DNA of 12,416 bases from Dehalococcoidia bacterium CG2_30_46_9 (GCA_001873005.1 MNYE01000100.1:1-12416), one strand, 5' to 3'; shown: positions 5,304 through 11,952, counted from the stretch's first letter. Translations and numbers: made by a program. The notes: a model not told the origin generated them from the letters alone.

Positions 5304-5663
5304 ATGGGTTTCACCACAGTCGAAGTGTCACTACATAATCCGGAAAAGCCCGCTGAATGCCGGGCAGTAAACCTGCTTGCCGACAGCGGAGCCATGTATT
5401 CCATTATCCCGCGCCAGATTCTGGATGACTTAAGGATAAAGCCCCGCTGGAGGCGCAAGTTCAGCTTAGCTAATGGGCAAAAGATAGAAAGGGACGGCAG
5501 TGGCGCTTTATACCGGATAGGGGAATACGAAGGGCATGCCCCGGTCATCTTTGGCGAGGAAGGTGACCACCCAATATTAGGAGTTACTGCTCTGGAAGCC
5601 ATGGGACTCCAGGTTGACCCAGTCAGCCAGGAACTTAAGCCAACAGAGCTCCTTCTCTTATGA
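5304..5663 (+). CDS. Clan AA (retropepsin-like) aspartic protease
   Basis: This is a small, soluble, single-domain aspartic protease of 119 aa. The active-site motif is LLADSGAMYSIIP (Asp27-Ser-Gly; DSG instead of the commoner DTG). The flap and core region is FSLANGQKIERDGSGALYRI, and the family's conserved second motif is VIFGEEGDHPILGVTALEAM, followed by GLQVDP. Such enzymes act as homodimers, each subunit giving one Asp. Their substrates in bacteria are mostly unknown. It has no signal peptide or membrane segment. It follows the second hicA by 10 nt, so co-transcription with the toxin-antitoxin pair is likely; a role in antitoxin turnover would be attractive but is only inference. The ribosome-binding site is weak. 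Confidence 0.85.
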   Translation: MGFTTVEVSLHNPEKPAECRAVNLLADSGAMYSIIPRQILDDLRIKPRWRRKFSLANGQKIERDGSGALYRIGEYEGHAPVIFGEEGDHPILGVTALEAMGLQVDPVSQELKPTELLLL

Positions 5664-5730
5664 AGTCGTCTTGCTGCAGTATCGGCTTCAGAATATGTTG
5701 AGAAAAGCCAGTTTTCATAAATGTAAAAGC

Positions 5731-5892
5731 TCAACTTGATGTCCTCTCCAAATCCGCTGGCTGGGCTATCTTCCCCTTTTCTTGGTAAATTTCTAGCTTA
5801 GTGCCACATTTGGAACAAGTTTGGTGCTCTGGATCGGTTAGTGCCCAACCATAATAGTGAGCACCACATTTTGGGCATCTTGCTTCTGGCAT
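5731..5892 (-). CDS. Zinc-ribbon miniprotein
   Basis: This 53-aa protein has a four-cysteine zinc ribbon: ARCPKCGAHYYGW, then TCSKCGTKLEIY, two CxxC knuckles about 20 residues apart. The C-terminal 18 residues are polar. The start is ATG 5892, seven bases after AAGGAG; a longer in-frame start at 5925 has no ribosome-binding site. It lies 48 nt downstream of the stand-alone receiver and is probably in the same operon. Function is unknown; zinc ribbons of this type bind nucleic acid or protein partners. Confidence 0.7.
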   Translation of the reverse strand: MPEARCPKCGAHYYGWALTDPEHQTCSKCGTKLEIYQEKGKIAQPADLERTSS

Positions 5893-5940
5893 TTTTAGTC
5901 TCCTTCTCTTATAGCTAGCTTTCATCTTGATTATCCTCTT

Positions 5941-6315
5941 TCATATCCCTTGAGCGCCCTTGCGACGTAGCAAGGAGCGAATTCTGGCTAGCAATAGCCC
6001 TCGCTGCAGCGGGGAAGGAACATAGGCACTAGCCCCGCATTCCAGAAAGGGAACGCCACCAGATTCCTCTGGCTTGGTGCCCAGGATAATCACTGGAGCC
6101 TGGGGTGTCTGGCGGATAAGGATACACAACTCATCCCCATTCAGTTTGGCCATGTCCTCAGCCATAACTATGGCGTCAGGCTGTGTTCTATTTATCTCAA
6201 GCAGTGCTTGCCGCCCTTCGCTAGCACTGGCAACTTGAAAGCCGGAATGCTGTAAGAAAAATGTCAACTCACGGCTCAACGCCATGTCAGACTGAATTAG
6301 CACTATTCTTTCCAT
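5941..6315 (-). CDS. Stand-alone receiver-domain protein, degenerate (pseudo-receiver)
   Basis: It is a single CheY-like receiver of 124 aa with no output domain. The fold is clear: MERIVLIQSDMALSRELTFF, then QPDAIVMAEDMAKLNGDELC, then PVIILGTKPEE, then ECGASAYVPSPLQRGLL. Against the receiver consensus, the phospho-acceptor Asp position is Ala52 (IVMAED), the beta4 Thr/Ser is Gly79, and the beta5 Lys is Ser101. Only one of the N-terminal acidic pair remains (Asp10). It therefore probably cannot be phosphorylated in the usual way and may act by protein contact. It lies about 100 nt downstream of the OmpR-type regulator on the same strand. Asp54 might take over as acceptor, but its position is two residues off. 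Confidence 0.8.
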   Translation of the reverse strand: MERIVLIQSDMALSRELTFFLQHSGFQVASASEGRQALLEINRTQPDAIVMAEDMAKLNGDELCILIRQTPQAPVIILGTKPEESGGVPFLECGASAYVPSPLQRGLLLARIRSLLRRKGAQGI

Positions 6316-6375
6316 CTTGCCTGGTTAAGTGTAATTGCTGAGCCCAGGGAAGTCAGTGGCTATTTGGCGACAAAA

Positions 6376-6433
6376 GGTCTCTTTATGGTGAAAGAGGGTC
6401 TCTTTTTGGTTGGAAAAGGTTACAAAGGTCTCT
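6376..6433 (-). repeat. Three direct repeats of GGTCTCT upstream of the receiver gene
   Basis: GGTCTCTTT at 6376-6384 and 6397-6405, and GGTCTCT at 6427-6433, all have the same orientation (AAAGAGACC on the minus strand). The centre spacing of 21 and 30 bases is close to two and three helical turns. The repeats straddle the end of the OmpR-type regulator gene and the gap before the stand-alone receiver gene. They could be binding sites of the neighbouring winged-helix regulator, whose family binds direct repeats. That function is inference. Confidence 0.45.
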
Positions 6434-6770
6434 GTCTGCTATCAGAGCATCTCAGAATGTAACCGACACCCCTCTCATTGAGGATCATTTCTGGGATGGC
6501 GGGGTTATCTTCCATTTTATGCCTCAGGCGATGGATACTCCCCTTAACAAGTTCGTTATCACTCTCATAGTTTGGCCCCCAGACACGGTGAAGTAAGTCG
6601 GTATTATTGACAACCGCTCCCTGATTTGTGGCTAATTGGCAGAGAATCTTGTACTCAATAGGGGTTAGCTTCACTTTCTTTTCCGAAAGGAACACCTCAT
6701 GAGCAGCATAATTTATGGTTAGTCTGCCACCGAGGAAAGAGGAGACGGCGTTATTATTGTGGGGGGGCAA
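6420..6770 (-). CDS. OmpR/PhoB-type winged-helix DNA-binding domain (C-terminal part of split regulator)
   Basis: This is the output half of a response regulator. After a short linker, [20 protein letters not shown] and [20 protein letters not shown] give the platform and first helices. [18 protein letters not shown], then [12 protein letters not shown] (recognition helix) and ERGVGYIL (wing) complete a full OmpR/PhoB trans_reg_C domain. The nominal start is a TTG at the very run of C where the frame breaks (7 C opposite 6762-6768), with no ribosome-binding site, so independent translation is unlikely. One more C (or two fewer) would join it to the receiver at 6719-7126 into a normal regulator of about 235 aa. 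Confidence 0.82.
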   Translation of the reverse strand: MPPHNNNAVSSFLGGRLTINYAAHEVFLSEKKVKLTPIEYKILCQLATNQGAVVNNTDLLHRVWGPNYESDNELVKGSIHRLRHKMEDNPAIPEMILNERGVGYILRCSDSRQRPL

Positions 6771-7126
6771 CGGCGAAGAATAGCATTCACCTTGGCGATA
6801 AATTCCATAGGCACGGATGATGGGTCAATCCAGTCGTCAGCGCCCATTTCCAGGACTCTTACCTTATCCATAACATCCTGGCTTTTGCTGAGAACGATAA
6901 TAGGGACGTCGGAAAAGCTACGAATCTGGGATATAAGGTCCGGGCAATCGCCGGCATCTGGGTGGAAATGAAGTATGACCACATGTGGTGATTGCCTATG
7001 TATTAGCTCTATGGCTTCCCGTGCTTCACTGACCTCAATCAAGCTTAACTCTGGCCATCTCATCTTTAAGACAAGAGAAATATTTTGCGATAGCTCCCTG
7101 GAACCAGTGAAGACTACAACTCTCAT
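6719..7126 (-). CDS. OmpR-type response regulator, receiver part (frameshifted at C7 tract)
   Basis: This is the receiver half of an OmpR-family regulator: [20 protein letters not shown], then [16 protein letters not shown], then [20 protein letters not shown], then MGADDWIDP and a final helix [12 protein letters not shown]. The acceptor Asp position aligns with His53 (VVILHF), the acidic pair of loop 1 is missing (FTGSRE), and the beta5 Lys is absent (WIDPSS), so it is phosphorylation-defective by consensus. After RRC the frame runs through seven C into a 21-residue junk tail; the other frame continues into the winged helix at 6420-6770. The start is taken as ATG 7126. An upstream TTG (7156) lies inside the leader hairpin. 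No histidine kinase is in the window. Confidence 0.8.
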   Translation of the reverse strand: MRVVVFTGSRELSQNISLVLKMRWPELSLIEVSEAREAIELIHRQSPHVVILHFHPDAGDCPDLISQIRSFSDVPIIVLSKSQDVMDKVRVLEMGADDWIDPSSVPMEFIAKVNAILRRCPPTIITPSPLSSVAD

Positions 7127-7135
7127 TTCAACCCA

Positions 7136-7179
7136 GAATAAAAATAGCGAAACCAACCTACCCGGTCGGTTTCGCTATT
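7136..7179 (-). terminator. Intrinsic-terminator-like hairpin in the regulator leader (attenuator candidate)
   Basis: On the minus strand AATAGCGAAACC (7179-7168) pairs perfectly over 12 bp with GGTTTCGCTATT (7154-7143). The run of five T plus ATT that follows ends only about 10 nt before the regulator ATG. With the promoter at 7289-7258 upstream, it would terminate the regulator's own transcript. This fits attenuation or a block to upstream transcription. Confidence 0.65.
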
Positions 7180-7257
7180 GACTCCACGGAGCTCAAGCGA
7201 CCACTTGGGGACTCCGCTTCATCGCTCCACGAATCGTTGCCTTCTTTTAATACTACT

Positions 7258-7289
7258 ATTATAGTACTACCCACTGTGGTCAAAGTCAA
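7258..7289 (-). promoter_or_regulatory. Probable promoter of the OmpR-type regulator
   Basis: On the minus strand TATAAT (7263-7258) is a perfect -10. Upstream is TTGACT (7289-7284, spacer 20) or TTTGAC (7284-7279, spacer 15), neither at the ideal 17. The -10 lies inside a 13-nt palindrome, TACTAT-T-ATAGTA (7254-7266), a possible operator. The predicted leader is about 125 nt and includes the attenuator-like hairpin. Confidence 0.5.
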
Positions 7290-7341
7290 TAGCATTATCT
7301 TTACTTTACCTCCCAAACCCAAAAAAGGTCCTATTTTTTCG

Positions 7342-7392
7342 GGACTTTTGTACCAGGCGAAACTGGCGGTGGCACCGTACATAGGACTTTTG
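7342..7392. repeat. 9-nt direct repeats flanking a small cruciform-like sequence
   Basis: GGACTTTTG occurs at 7342-7350 and 7384-7392. Between them TGTAC (7349-7353) pairs with GTACA (7377-7381), enclosing two short hairpins (CAG/CTG and GGTG/CACC). The layout would fit a binding site for the HTH protein encoded downstream, or the trace of a small insertion with target duplication. It lies in the 329-nt divergent region between the OmpR-type regulator and the HTH gene. Confidence 0.35.
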
Positions 7393-7455
7393 GGTGATAG
7401 ACAGGCAATGGAGCTTAAGTTAGATTAGATAATGTTCAGGAAACAGGAGTAAGGT

Positions 7456-7650
7456 ATGGTGAAAATGGATTCGGAGATGCTGAGCACTGCCGAGGTAGCC
7501 AGGCTATTGAGGGTTCATACTAACACAGTGCGGCGATGGGCAAATAAAGGGCTACTTTCTGCCTATCGGCTGGGGCCGAGGCGTGACCGCAGGTTCAAGC
7601 GGCGGGATGTAGACAGCTTCTTGCGACCCAATAACACAAGCCAAAGCTAG
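7456..7650 (+). CDS. BldC/excisionase-type helix-turn-helix protein
   Basis: This is a small DNA-binding protein of 64 aa. The MerR-like winged helix-turn-helix is nearly the whole chain: MLSTAEVARLLRVHTNTVRR, then WANKGLLSAYRLGPRRDRRF, then KRRDVDSFLRPNN. This matches the excisionase/BldC domain family, which acts either as a transcription factor or as a recombination directionality factor. No integrase is near, so a regulatory role is favoured. AGGAGTAAGGT immediately precedes the ATG. A weak promoter (TAGACA 7398-7403, 17-nt spacer, TAGATT 7421-7426) lies upstream. It is divergent from the OmpR-type regulator and may control the shared region. Confidence 0.8.
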   Translation: MVKMDSEMLSTAEVARLLRVHTNTVRRWANKGLLSAYRLGPRRDRRFKRRDVDSFLRPNNTSQS

Positions 7651-7704
7651 CTGGTGCCCGGATGGGCAAACTTTGTTACATTACTCAGGCGAGGTTTGCT
7701 TGGA

Positions 7705-9063
7705 CTATCTTCCACCTACTACGCAATGGCGAATTCTGATATGCGGGCTGCCATTGGAAACAGGGAGAGGAGATTGTCCTGCTTTGCCACACCCCCCACC
7801 CTGATTCATCTCAAGGTCATTGCCGATGGCATCTATGTTTTCCAGGGTAATGAAAACATTGCCGCTTAGCACGGGAGAACGCAGCAACTCTGCCAGTCTT
7901 CCCTGGCGAATTATATAAGCTTCTCCAGCGGAAAAAGTGAACATTTCCAGGCTGGTTGTTCCCCCGTACCAATCCTTGACATAAACGCCCTCTTTAATTT
8001 CGCTGAGCATTTCTTCTAAAGATGCATCACCGGGCTCAATATAAGTATTGCTCATCCGCACTATGGGAGAGAAGAGATAACTCAAGGCACGGGCGTTTCC
8101 CGTGGGTTTCTCACCCATTCTAGCTGCTGTCTCTCGGGAATGAAGCCTTCCTACCAAGATTCCCTCCCGAATAAGATAAGTTTTTGATGATGGCACTCCT
8201 TCATCATCATATTTATAGCTTCCCCTCAAATTTGGAATCGTGGCATCATCAATGATATTAAGATGCTTTCCCCCAAATCTGCTGCCTAAAACCATGATAT
8301 TACGTAATTGCTCATTCTGATATACGAAATCCGACTCAGATAAATGACCAAAAGCTTCGTGAACAAAAACCCCAGCCAGAATGGGGTCTAAAATCACAGT
8401 ATACTCACCTCCTTTTACCTGCGGGGCGGAAAGAAGAGCTGCTGCTCGCCTGGCTATCTCCGCTACCCGCTCATGTAAGCCTTCTATGGCGGAAAAATCA
8501 CCCGTGCTCCCCAGGCTTAATCCTGCCTGTTGAATCTCGCTATTATCTCGAGCTACGGCAGTTAATCGTATGGCGAGATCGGGCTTAATCTGTTCTATAT
8601 AGCAGCCCTGTGAATTAGCAAAAATGACTTTGCGTCTGATGTCTCGATAGACAACCCTTGAGCTTTGAATCCTGGGTGAACTCAGCATAATAGTATTGTA
8701 TTCATCCATAAGCTCTTTCTTTGTTGTCAGAGGTACCTTTGCTGAATCTTTACCCAATTGTGGCTCTACTGTCTCTACTATAGGGTCTCTAAGAGAAAGT
8801 CGAAGTGGGTCTCCGCTAGCCAATCTTGCTTCTTTTACTGCTAACTCTACCTTATCCCATAGGCCTTCAAGGTAATTAAAGCTGACAAAGCCCCATCCAC
8901 CCTTTACCAGGGTGCGCACACTGCCGCCAGAGTTGCGAGTTCTACTTATCTCCTCCAGTCGGCTACCTCTATATTCAATATAAGTGGCCGCGCTCTCCTC
9001 ATAGCGGATTTCAATATACTCAGCTTCATGACTCTTCATGGCATCAAAAAATAGATCACGCAT
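7705..9063 (-). CDS. tldD: TldD/PmbA-family metalloprotease (TldD type)
   Basis: This 452-aa zinc metallopeptidase works with TldE/PmbA as a heterodimer that degrades unfolded peptides and matures some modified peptides. The N-terminal TldD domain (about 1-200) includes GGSVRTLVKGGWGFVSFNYL. The catalytic motif is FVHEAFGHLSESD (His235, Glu236, His240, HExxxH). The C-terminal part has GNARALSYLFSPIVRMSN, SGEAYIIRQG-like strands and NDLEMNQGGGCGKAGQSP, the usual end of the family. It is complete by length and motif. AAGGG seven bases before ATG 9063 supports the start. No pmbA/tldE partner is adjacent, although it is often next to tldD. It converges with the HTH gene. Confidence 0.92.
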   Translation of the reverse strand: MRDLFFDAMKSHEAEYIEIRYEESAATYIEYRGSRLEEISRTRNSGGSVRTLVKGGWGFVSFNYLEGLWDKVELAVKEARLASGDPLRLSLRDPIVETVEPQLGKDSAKVPLTTKKELMDEYNTIMLSSPRIQSSRVVYRDIRRKVIFANSQGCYIEQIKPDLAIRLTAVARDNSEIQQAGLSLGSTGDFSAIEGLHERVAEIARRAAALLSAPQVKGGEYTVILDPILAGVFVHEAFGHLSESDFVYQNEQLRNIMVLGSRFGGKHLNIIDDATIPNLRGSYKYDDEGVPSSKTYLIREGILVGRLHSRETAARMGEKPTGNARALSYLFSPIVRMSNTYIEPGDASLEEMLSEIKEGVYVKDWYGGTTSLEMFTFSAGEAYIIRQGRLAELLRSPVLSGNVFITLENIDAIGNDLEMNQGGGCGKAGQSPLPVSNGSPHIRIRHCVVGGR

Positions 9064-9074
9064 GGCTTTACCCT

Positions 9075-9140
9075 TAGTTAAGAATCAAACATCAAAAGTT
9101 AAAAATCAGAATGACAAATCAAAACTCAAATATCAAGTGA
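9075..9140. repeat. AT-rich tract of degenerate ATCAAA/AAATCA repeats
   Basis: The sequence contains about seven imperfect, irregularly spaced copies of ATCAAA, AAATCA or ACTCAAA (for example GAATCAAACATCAAAAG and GACAAATCAAAACTC). It occupies the divergent region between tldD and the SWIM gene. It looks like low-complexity repeat rather than coding sequence; no regular period suggesting a replication origin or iteron is evident. Confidence 0.45.
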
Positions 9141-9213
9141 AATTTTCTGATTGTTGCTCTGTATTTTTGCCTTTTGCATTTTTATCTTTGCTTTTGGTTT
9201 TCTCACCAGATTT

Positions 9214-9242
9214 ATTATATACTTTATCGACACTGGTGTGAA
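9214..9242 (-). promoter_or_regulatory. Possible promoter of the tldD gene
   Basis: On the minus strand TTCACA (9242-9237), a 17-nt spacer and TATAAT (9219-9214) form a good -35/-10 pair about 150 nt before the tldD ATG. On the plus strand a weaker pair, TTGGTT (9194-9199) and TATACT (9218-9223), overlaps it and could serve the SWIM gene. Confidence 0.4.
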
Positions 9243-9302
9243 ATTTGTGCCTAGCCGATGGAATCCCGGGAAGGTTTTAGAAATAAAAAGCAAGGGGGTT
9301 AA

Positions 9303-9566
9303 ATGAGGTCGAGCCTTATAGGCAAGATTGAAAAAGCTAAACGCTATGCCCAGGAGCCAGAACGTATCACTTTCTCAGATTTCGCCGCTGTTTTCCGGGG
9401 AGACAACAACGAGCACAAAATAGGCTATTCCAATGAAAAATGGCACTGCACATGCTATTTTTTCTCGCAATGGGGAACATGTAGTCATGTCATGGCATTG
9501 CAACAAGTGCTGAGCAAAATGCTACCAAAAGAAGCTCTTATCTCTTCTATGACAACGGAACCTTAG
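9303..9566 (+). CDS. SWIM-type zinc-finger miniprotein
   Basis: This is an 87-aa protein consisting of a basic N-terminus (GKIEKAKRYAQEP), a strand region (ITFSDFAAVFRG) and a SWIM-like zinc motif, WHCTCYFFSQWGTCSHVMAL, with Cys49, Cys51, Cys60 and His62 (CxC-x8-CxH). SWIM domains bind DNA or protein and usually sit in larger helicases or transposases; here the domain is stand-alone. The start ATG follows AAGGGGGTTAA. Its last 20 bases overlap the 3' end of folC on the opposite strand, so the two transcripts are antisense at their ends. Similar small SWIM proteins are often annotated as hypothetical. Function is unknown. Confidence 0.75.
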   Translation: MRSSLIGKIEKAKRYAQEPERITFSDFAAVFRGDNNEHKIGYSNEKWHCTCYFFSQWGTCSHVMALQQVLSKMLPKEALISSMTTEP

Positions 9567-10863
9567 AAAAGTAGTCCAGAGCTTCGGCTACGACAAATAA
9601 GGAACCGGTAACACAGATAAGGTCTTGCTCGCTAGCCAAAGATAAAGCTTGGAATAATGCCTGAGGAATGTTCTCAGTAATCTTTGAGTTAACCCCCATC
9701 TTAACGAACTCAGTAGCTATGACTGAGGGAGAGGCAGCCCGGGGATGTGAAGTGTGGGTAACAATAACCTGCGGAGAAAGAGAAACTAGTTCCCTTACTA
9801 TGCCAGGTATGTCCTTATCACAGGAGACTCCAAAAATAAGGAGGGCTCGTTTGTAGCTAAAATACGCTTTGACATTCTCAACTAGCCTTTTTATTGATGC
9901 CACATTATGGGCTCCATCGACCAACACGATGGGTGAGTGTTGCAAAATCTGGAATCGCCCTGGCCACTTGACTTTAGCCAGCCCTTGGGCAATATCTTGA
10001 GAGGAAATATCAAAGCCTCGAGAGACGAGAACCTCCAGAGCAGCTACTGCAGTAGCAGTGTTCTCGAGTTGATAATCTCCCAAAAGGGGAATAGTCACGT
10101 GATAAATTCCCCTTCGGCCTTCAACCATAATTGATTGATGAGAGAGGTCACCATTCATTCCACGCCAGGTAACCTCTTTGCCCACCCGAACCAAGTTCGC
10201 CCCTTGCTTGTAACAAATATTACTGATTACTGAAGTTACTTCTTCTGGTTGGGGAGAAAGCACGACTGTGCAACCCGGCTTGATAATGCCCGCTTTCTCA
10301 TAAGCTATCTTTTCCAGGCTATCGCCTAAAATCTGCATATGGTCCAGGCTGATGGAAGTAATAATACAGACTTCTGGCTGGGCTACATTAGTGGCATCAA
10401 GCCTGCCGCCTAGACCTACCTCCAGAACCTGGAAATGCGCCTGCTTCTCATGGAAATAAACAAATGCCAGGATAGTTAACACCTCGAAGAAAGTTAGCTG
10501 TCTCCTGTTTGCTGCCTCAAGATAAGGCTTTAGCTTTGTCATTAGTTCGGCAAATGCCTCTTCCGAAATCAAAGTGCCATCTACTTTGATTCGTTCCCTG
10601 AGATTGTGGAGGTGAGGGGAAGTATACAGTCCCGTCTTATAGCCGGAGTCAGTCAAAACCTGAGCTATCATGGCAGCCACACTCCCCTTACCTTTGGTGC
10701 CTGCTATATGAACTGTTCTAGCCGCTAAATGAGGGTTGCCTATTTGGTGTAACACTTCCTCCACATGTCTTAAGTCATAATCGGGTGAAGCGTAAGAAAT
10801 CCCGGGGATATTTTCGTAATTGACGAAGCTATTAAGATACTCTTCGGCTTCGATATAATTCAT
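9547..10863 (-). CDS. folC: Bifunctional folylpolyglutamate synthase / dihydrofolate synthase
   Basis: It adds glutamate to dihydropteroate and tetrahydrofolates in an ATP-dependent reaction, the late step of folate synthesis and retention in the cytoplasm. It is a 438-aa Mur-ligase-family enzyme. The P-loop is HIAGTKGKGSVAAMIAQVL (GTKGKGS at 55-61), followed by the family signature TGLYTSPHLHNLRERIKVDG, then FFEVLTILAFVYFHE, VLEVGLGGRLDATN, SISLDHMQILGDSLEKIAYE, and the C-terminal domain with VDGAHNVAS. It is complete by length. The start is ATG 10863, with GGTGAG shortly before. It is divergent from pyrF with a 119-nt shared promoter region, and convergent with the SWIM gene. Confidence 0.95.
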   Translation of the reverse strand: MNYIEAEEYLNSFVNYENIPGISYASPDYDLRHVEEVLHQIGNPHLAARTVHIAGTKGKGSVAAMIAQVLTDSGYKTGLYTSPHLHNLRERIKVDGTLISEEAFAELMTKLKPYLEAANRRQLTFFEVLTILAFVYFHEKQAHFQVLEVGLGGRLDATNVAQPEVCIITSISLDHMQILGDSLEKIAYEKAGIIKPGCTVVLSPQPEEVTSVISNICYKQGANLVRVGKEVTWRGMNGDLSHQSIMVEGRRGIYHVTIPLLGDYQLENTATAVAALEVLVSRGFDISSQDIAQGLAKVKWPGRFQILQHSPIVLVDGAHNVASIKRLVENVKAYFSYKRALLIFGVSCDKDIPGIVRELVSLSPQVIVTHTSHPRAASPSVIATEFVKMGVNSKITENIPQALFQALSLASEQDLICVTGSLFVVAEALDYFSKVPLS

Positions 10864-10881
10864 TTCTCACCCAAGTTACAC

Positions 10882-10887
10882 ATTATA
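10882..10887 (-). promoter_or_regulatory. Candidate -10 of folC
   Basis: TATAAT on the minus strand lies 19 bases before the folC ATG. No good -35 sits at 16-18 nt (AGACAC at best), so this is position-based and weak. Confidence 0.35.
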
Positions 10888-10942
10888 CTATGTGCTTGTC
10901 AGGTGTGTCTTTAGAGCCTAAGGAAACTAAGCCAGCAAGTAT

Positions 10943-10970
10943 TTGACGAAAGTAGGGAAAGTTTTATAAT
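10943..10970 (+). promoter_or_regulatory. Promoter of pyrF, predicting an almost leaderless mRNA
   Basis: TTGACG (10943-10948), a 16-nt spacer and TATAAT (10965-10970) form the best sigma-70 match in the window. Transcription would begin near 10976-10978, only about 5-7 nt before the TTG start codon of pyrF. Confidence 0.65.
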
Positions 10971-10982
10971 TCAGTAAGAAAA

Positions 10983-11786
10983 TTGAATTTTATCGCTAAG
11001 TTACTTGCAGTCAGCAGCAAAAACAAAACCTTACTTTGTATTGGTCTTGACCCTGACCTGGAGGTTATGCCTCAGGTAGATGTTTTGGAATTCAATCGGG
11101 CGATTGTAGATGCCACTTGTGACCTGGTGTGTGCCTATAAGCCTAACCTGGCTTTTTATGAAGCTTTGGGAAGCGAAGGGCTTATTATCTTAGAGAAGAC
11201 CATTAAACATATACCCTCCGACATTCCTATAATCGGGGATGCCAAGCGCAGTGATATCGGCAACAGTGCCAAAGCTTATGCTAAAGCCCTCTTCGCTGTT
11301 TTTGGTTTTGATGCTGCCACGGTCAATCCTTACCTTGGCTTCGATTCAGTAGAGCCTTTCATTAGCTACCAAGATAAAGGAGTATTCATTTTGTGTCGAA
11401 CATCAAACCCGGGAGCCCAAGATTTTCAGGACATTTTTTGCGTTGAAGGTTTTCCTCTTTACGAAAAAGTAGCCCAAAAAGCTAAACAATGGAATGTTTA
11501 TGGCAACATTGGTCTAGTGGTAGGAGCTACCTATCCTCAGGAATTAAAGAAAGTTCGGGCAACTTGCCCGGAAATGCCTTTACTTATTCCTGGCATCGGC
11601 GCACAAGGTGGAGATTTAGCTTCGGCGGTCAATTATGGAGTGGATGCTCAAGGGGGAAAAGCAATTATCAGTGTTTCCAGGCAAATTCTTTATGCCTCTG
11701 GGAAAAGGGATTTTGCCCAAGCGGCGAGGAATGTGGCTGAGAAGATACGCAGCGAGATAAATGGCTATAGAAATAAAGGTTGGTGA
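10983..11786 (+). CDS. pyrF: Orotidine 5'-phosphate decarboxylase, type 2
   Basis: It converts OMP to UMP, the last step of de novo pyrimidine synthesis. This 267-aa TIM-barrel enzyme has [14 protein letters not shown] at strand 1, then [14 protein letters not shown]. The catalytic Asp-Lys-Asp set is in [20 protein letters not shown] (Asp86, Lys88, Asp91), followed by [15 protein letters not shown] and the phosphate-binding end [10 protein letters not shown] / [10 protein letters not shown], which distinguish the type-2 (PyrF/UMPS-like long) subfamily. The start is TTG 10983: MNFIAKLLA is the expected N-terminus and no ATG or GTG is available nearby. There is no clear ribosome-binding site, which fits the short leader. 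It overlaps the next gene by 26 bases, so the two are co-expressed. Confidence 0.95.
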   Translation: MNFIAKLLAVSSKNKTLLCIGLDPDLEVMPQVDVLEFNRAIVDATCDLVCAYKPNLAFYEALGSEGLIILEKTIKHIPSDIPIIGDAKRSDIGNSAKAYAKALFAVFGFDAATVNPYLGFDSVEPFISYQDKGVFILCRTSNPGAQDFQDIFCVEGFPLYEKVAQKAKQWNVYGNIGLVVGATYPQELKKVRATCPEMPLLIPGIGAQGGDLASAVNYGVDAQGGKAIISVSRQILYASGKRDFAQAARNVAEKIRSEINGYRNKGW

Positions 11787-11952
11787 TGTGGTGCGGTTGT
11801 GCAAGCCGCATCCTTGTGGCAGCTACGAATGGGAAGTAGTAAGAGTTGGCGCCGACATCGGAGTCAAATGCCTTAAATGCCAGAGAAGGATTCTTTTAGA
11901 AAGAAGCACCTTTGAGAGAAGACTGAAAACAATTGTTGGAAAGAACGATTAG
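11761..11952 (+). CDS. DUF951 family protein
   Basis: This 63-aa protein of unknown function belongs to DUF951, typical of Firmicutes and Chloroflexota. The signature [40 protein letters not shown] is complete and includes three cysteines (KPHPCG, KCLKC) that may bind zinc. The C-terminal RSTFERRLK is usual. Its ATG lies within the last 26 bases of pyrF in another frame, indicating translational coupling. Predicted to be a small beta-barrel nucleic-acid-binding type protein, but this is family speculation. The following gap to 12039 shows nothing I can support. Confidence 0.88.
   Translation: MAIEIKVGDVVRLCKPHPCGSYEWEVVRVGADIGVKCLKCQRRILLERSTFERRLKTIVGKND

Noticed and set aside
5051..5734. 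Minus-strand open frame of 227 codons opposite hicA pair 2 and the protease
   Set aside because: The plus strand carries the DSGA protease and HicA motifs. The minus frame has no domain and no ribosome-binding site.
7158..7382. Minus-strand open frame of 74 codons upstream of the OmpR-type regulator
   Set aside because: It crosses the promoter, palindrome and terminator-like hairpin, and has no ribosome-binding site or domain.
9075..9140. Iteron-like replication origin or CRISPR
   Set aside because: The repeats are degenerate with irregular spacing, with no spacer structure, DnaA boxes or replication gene nearby.
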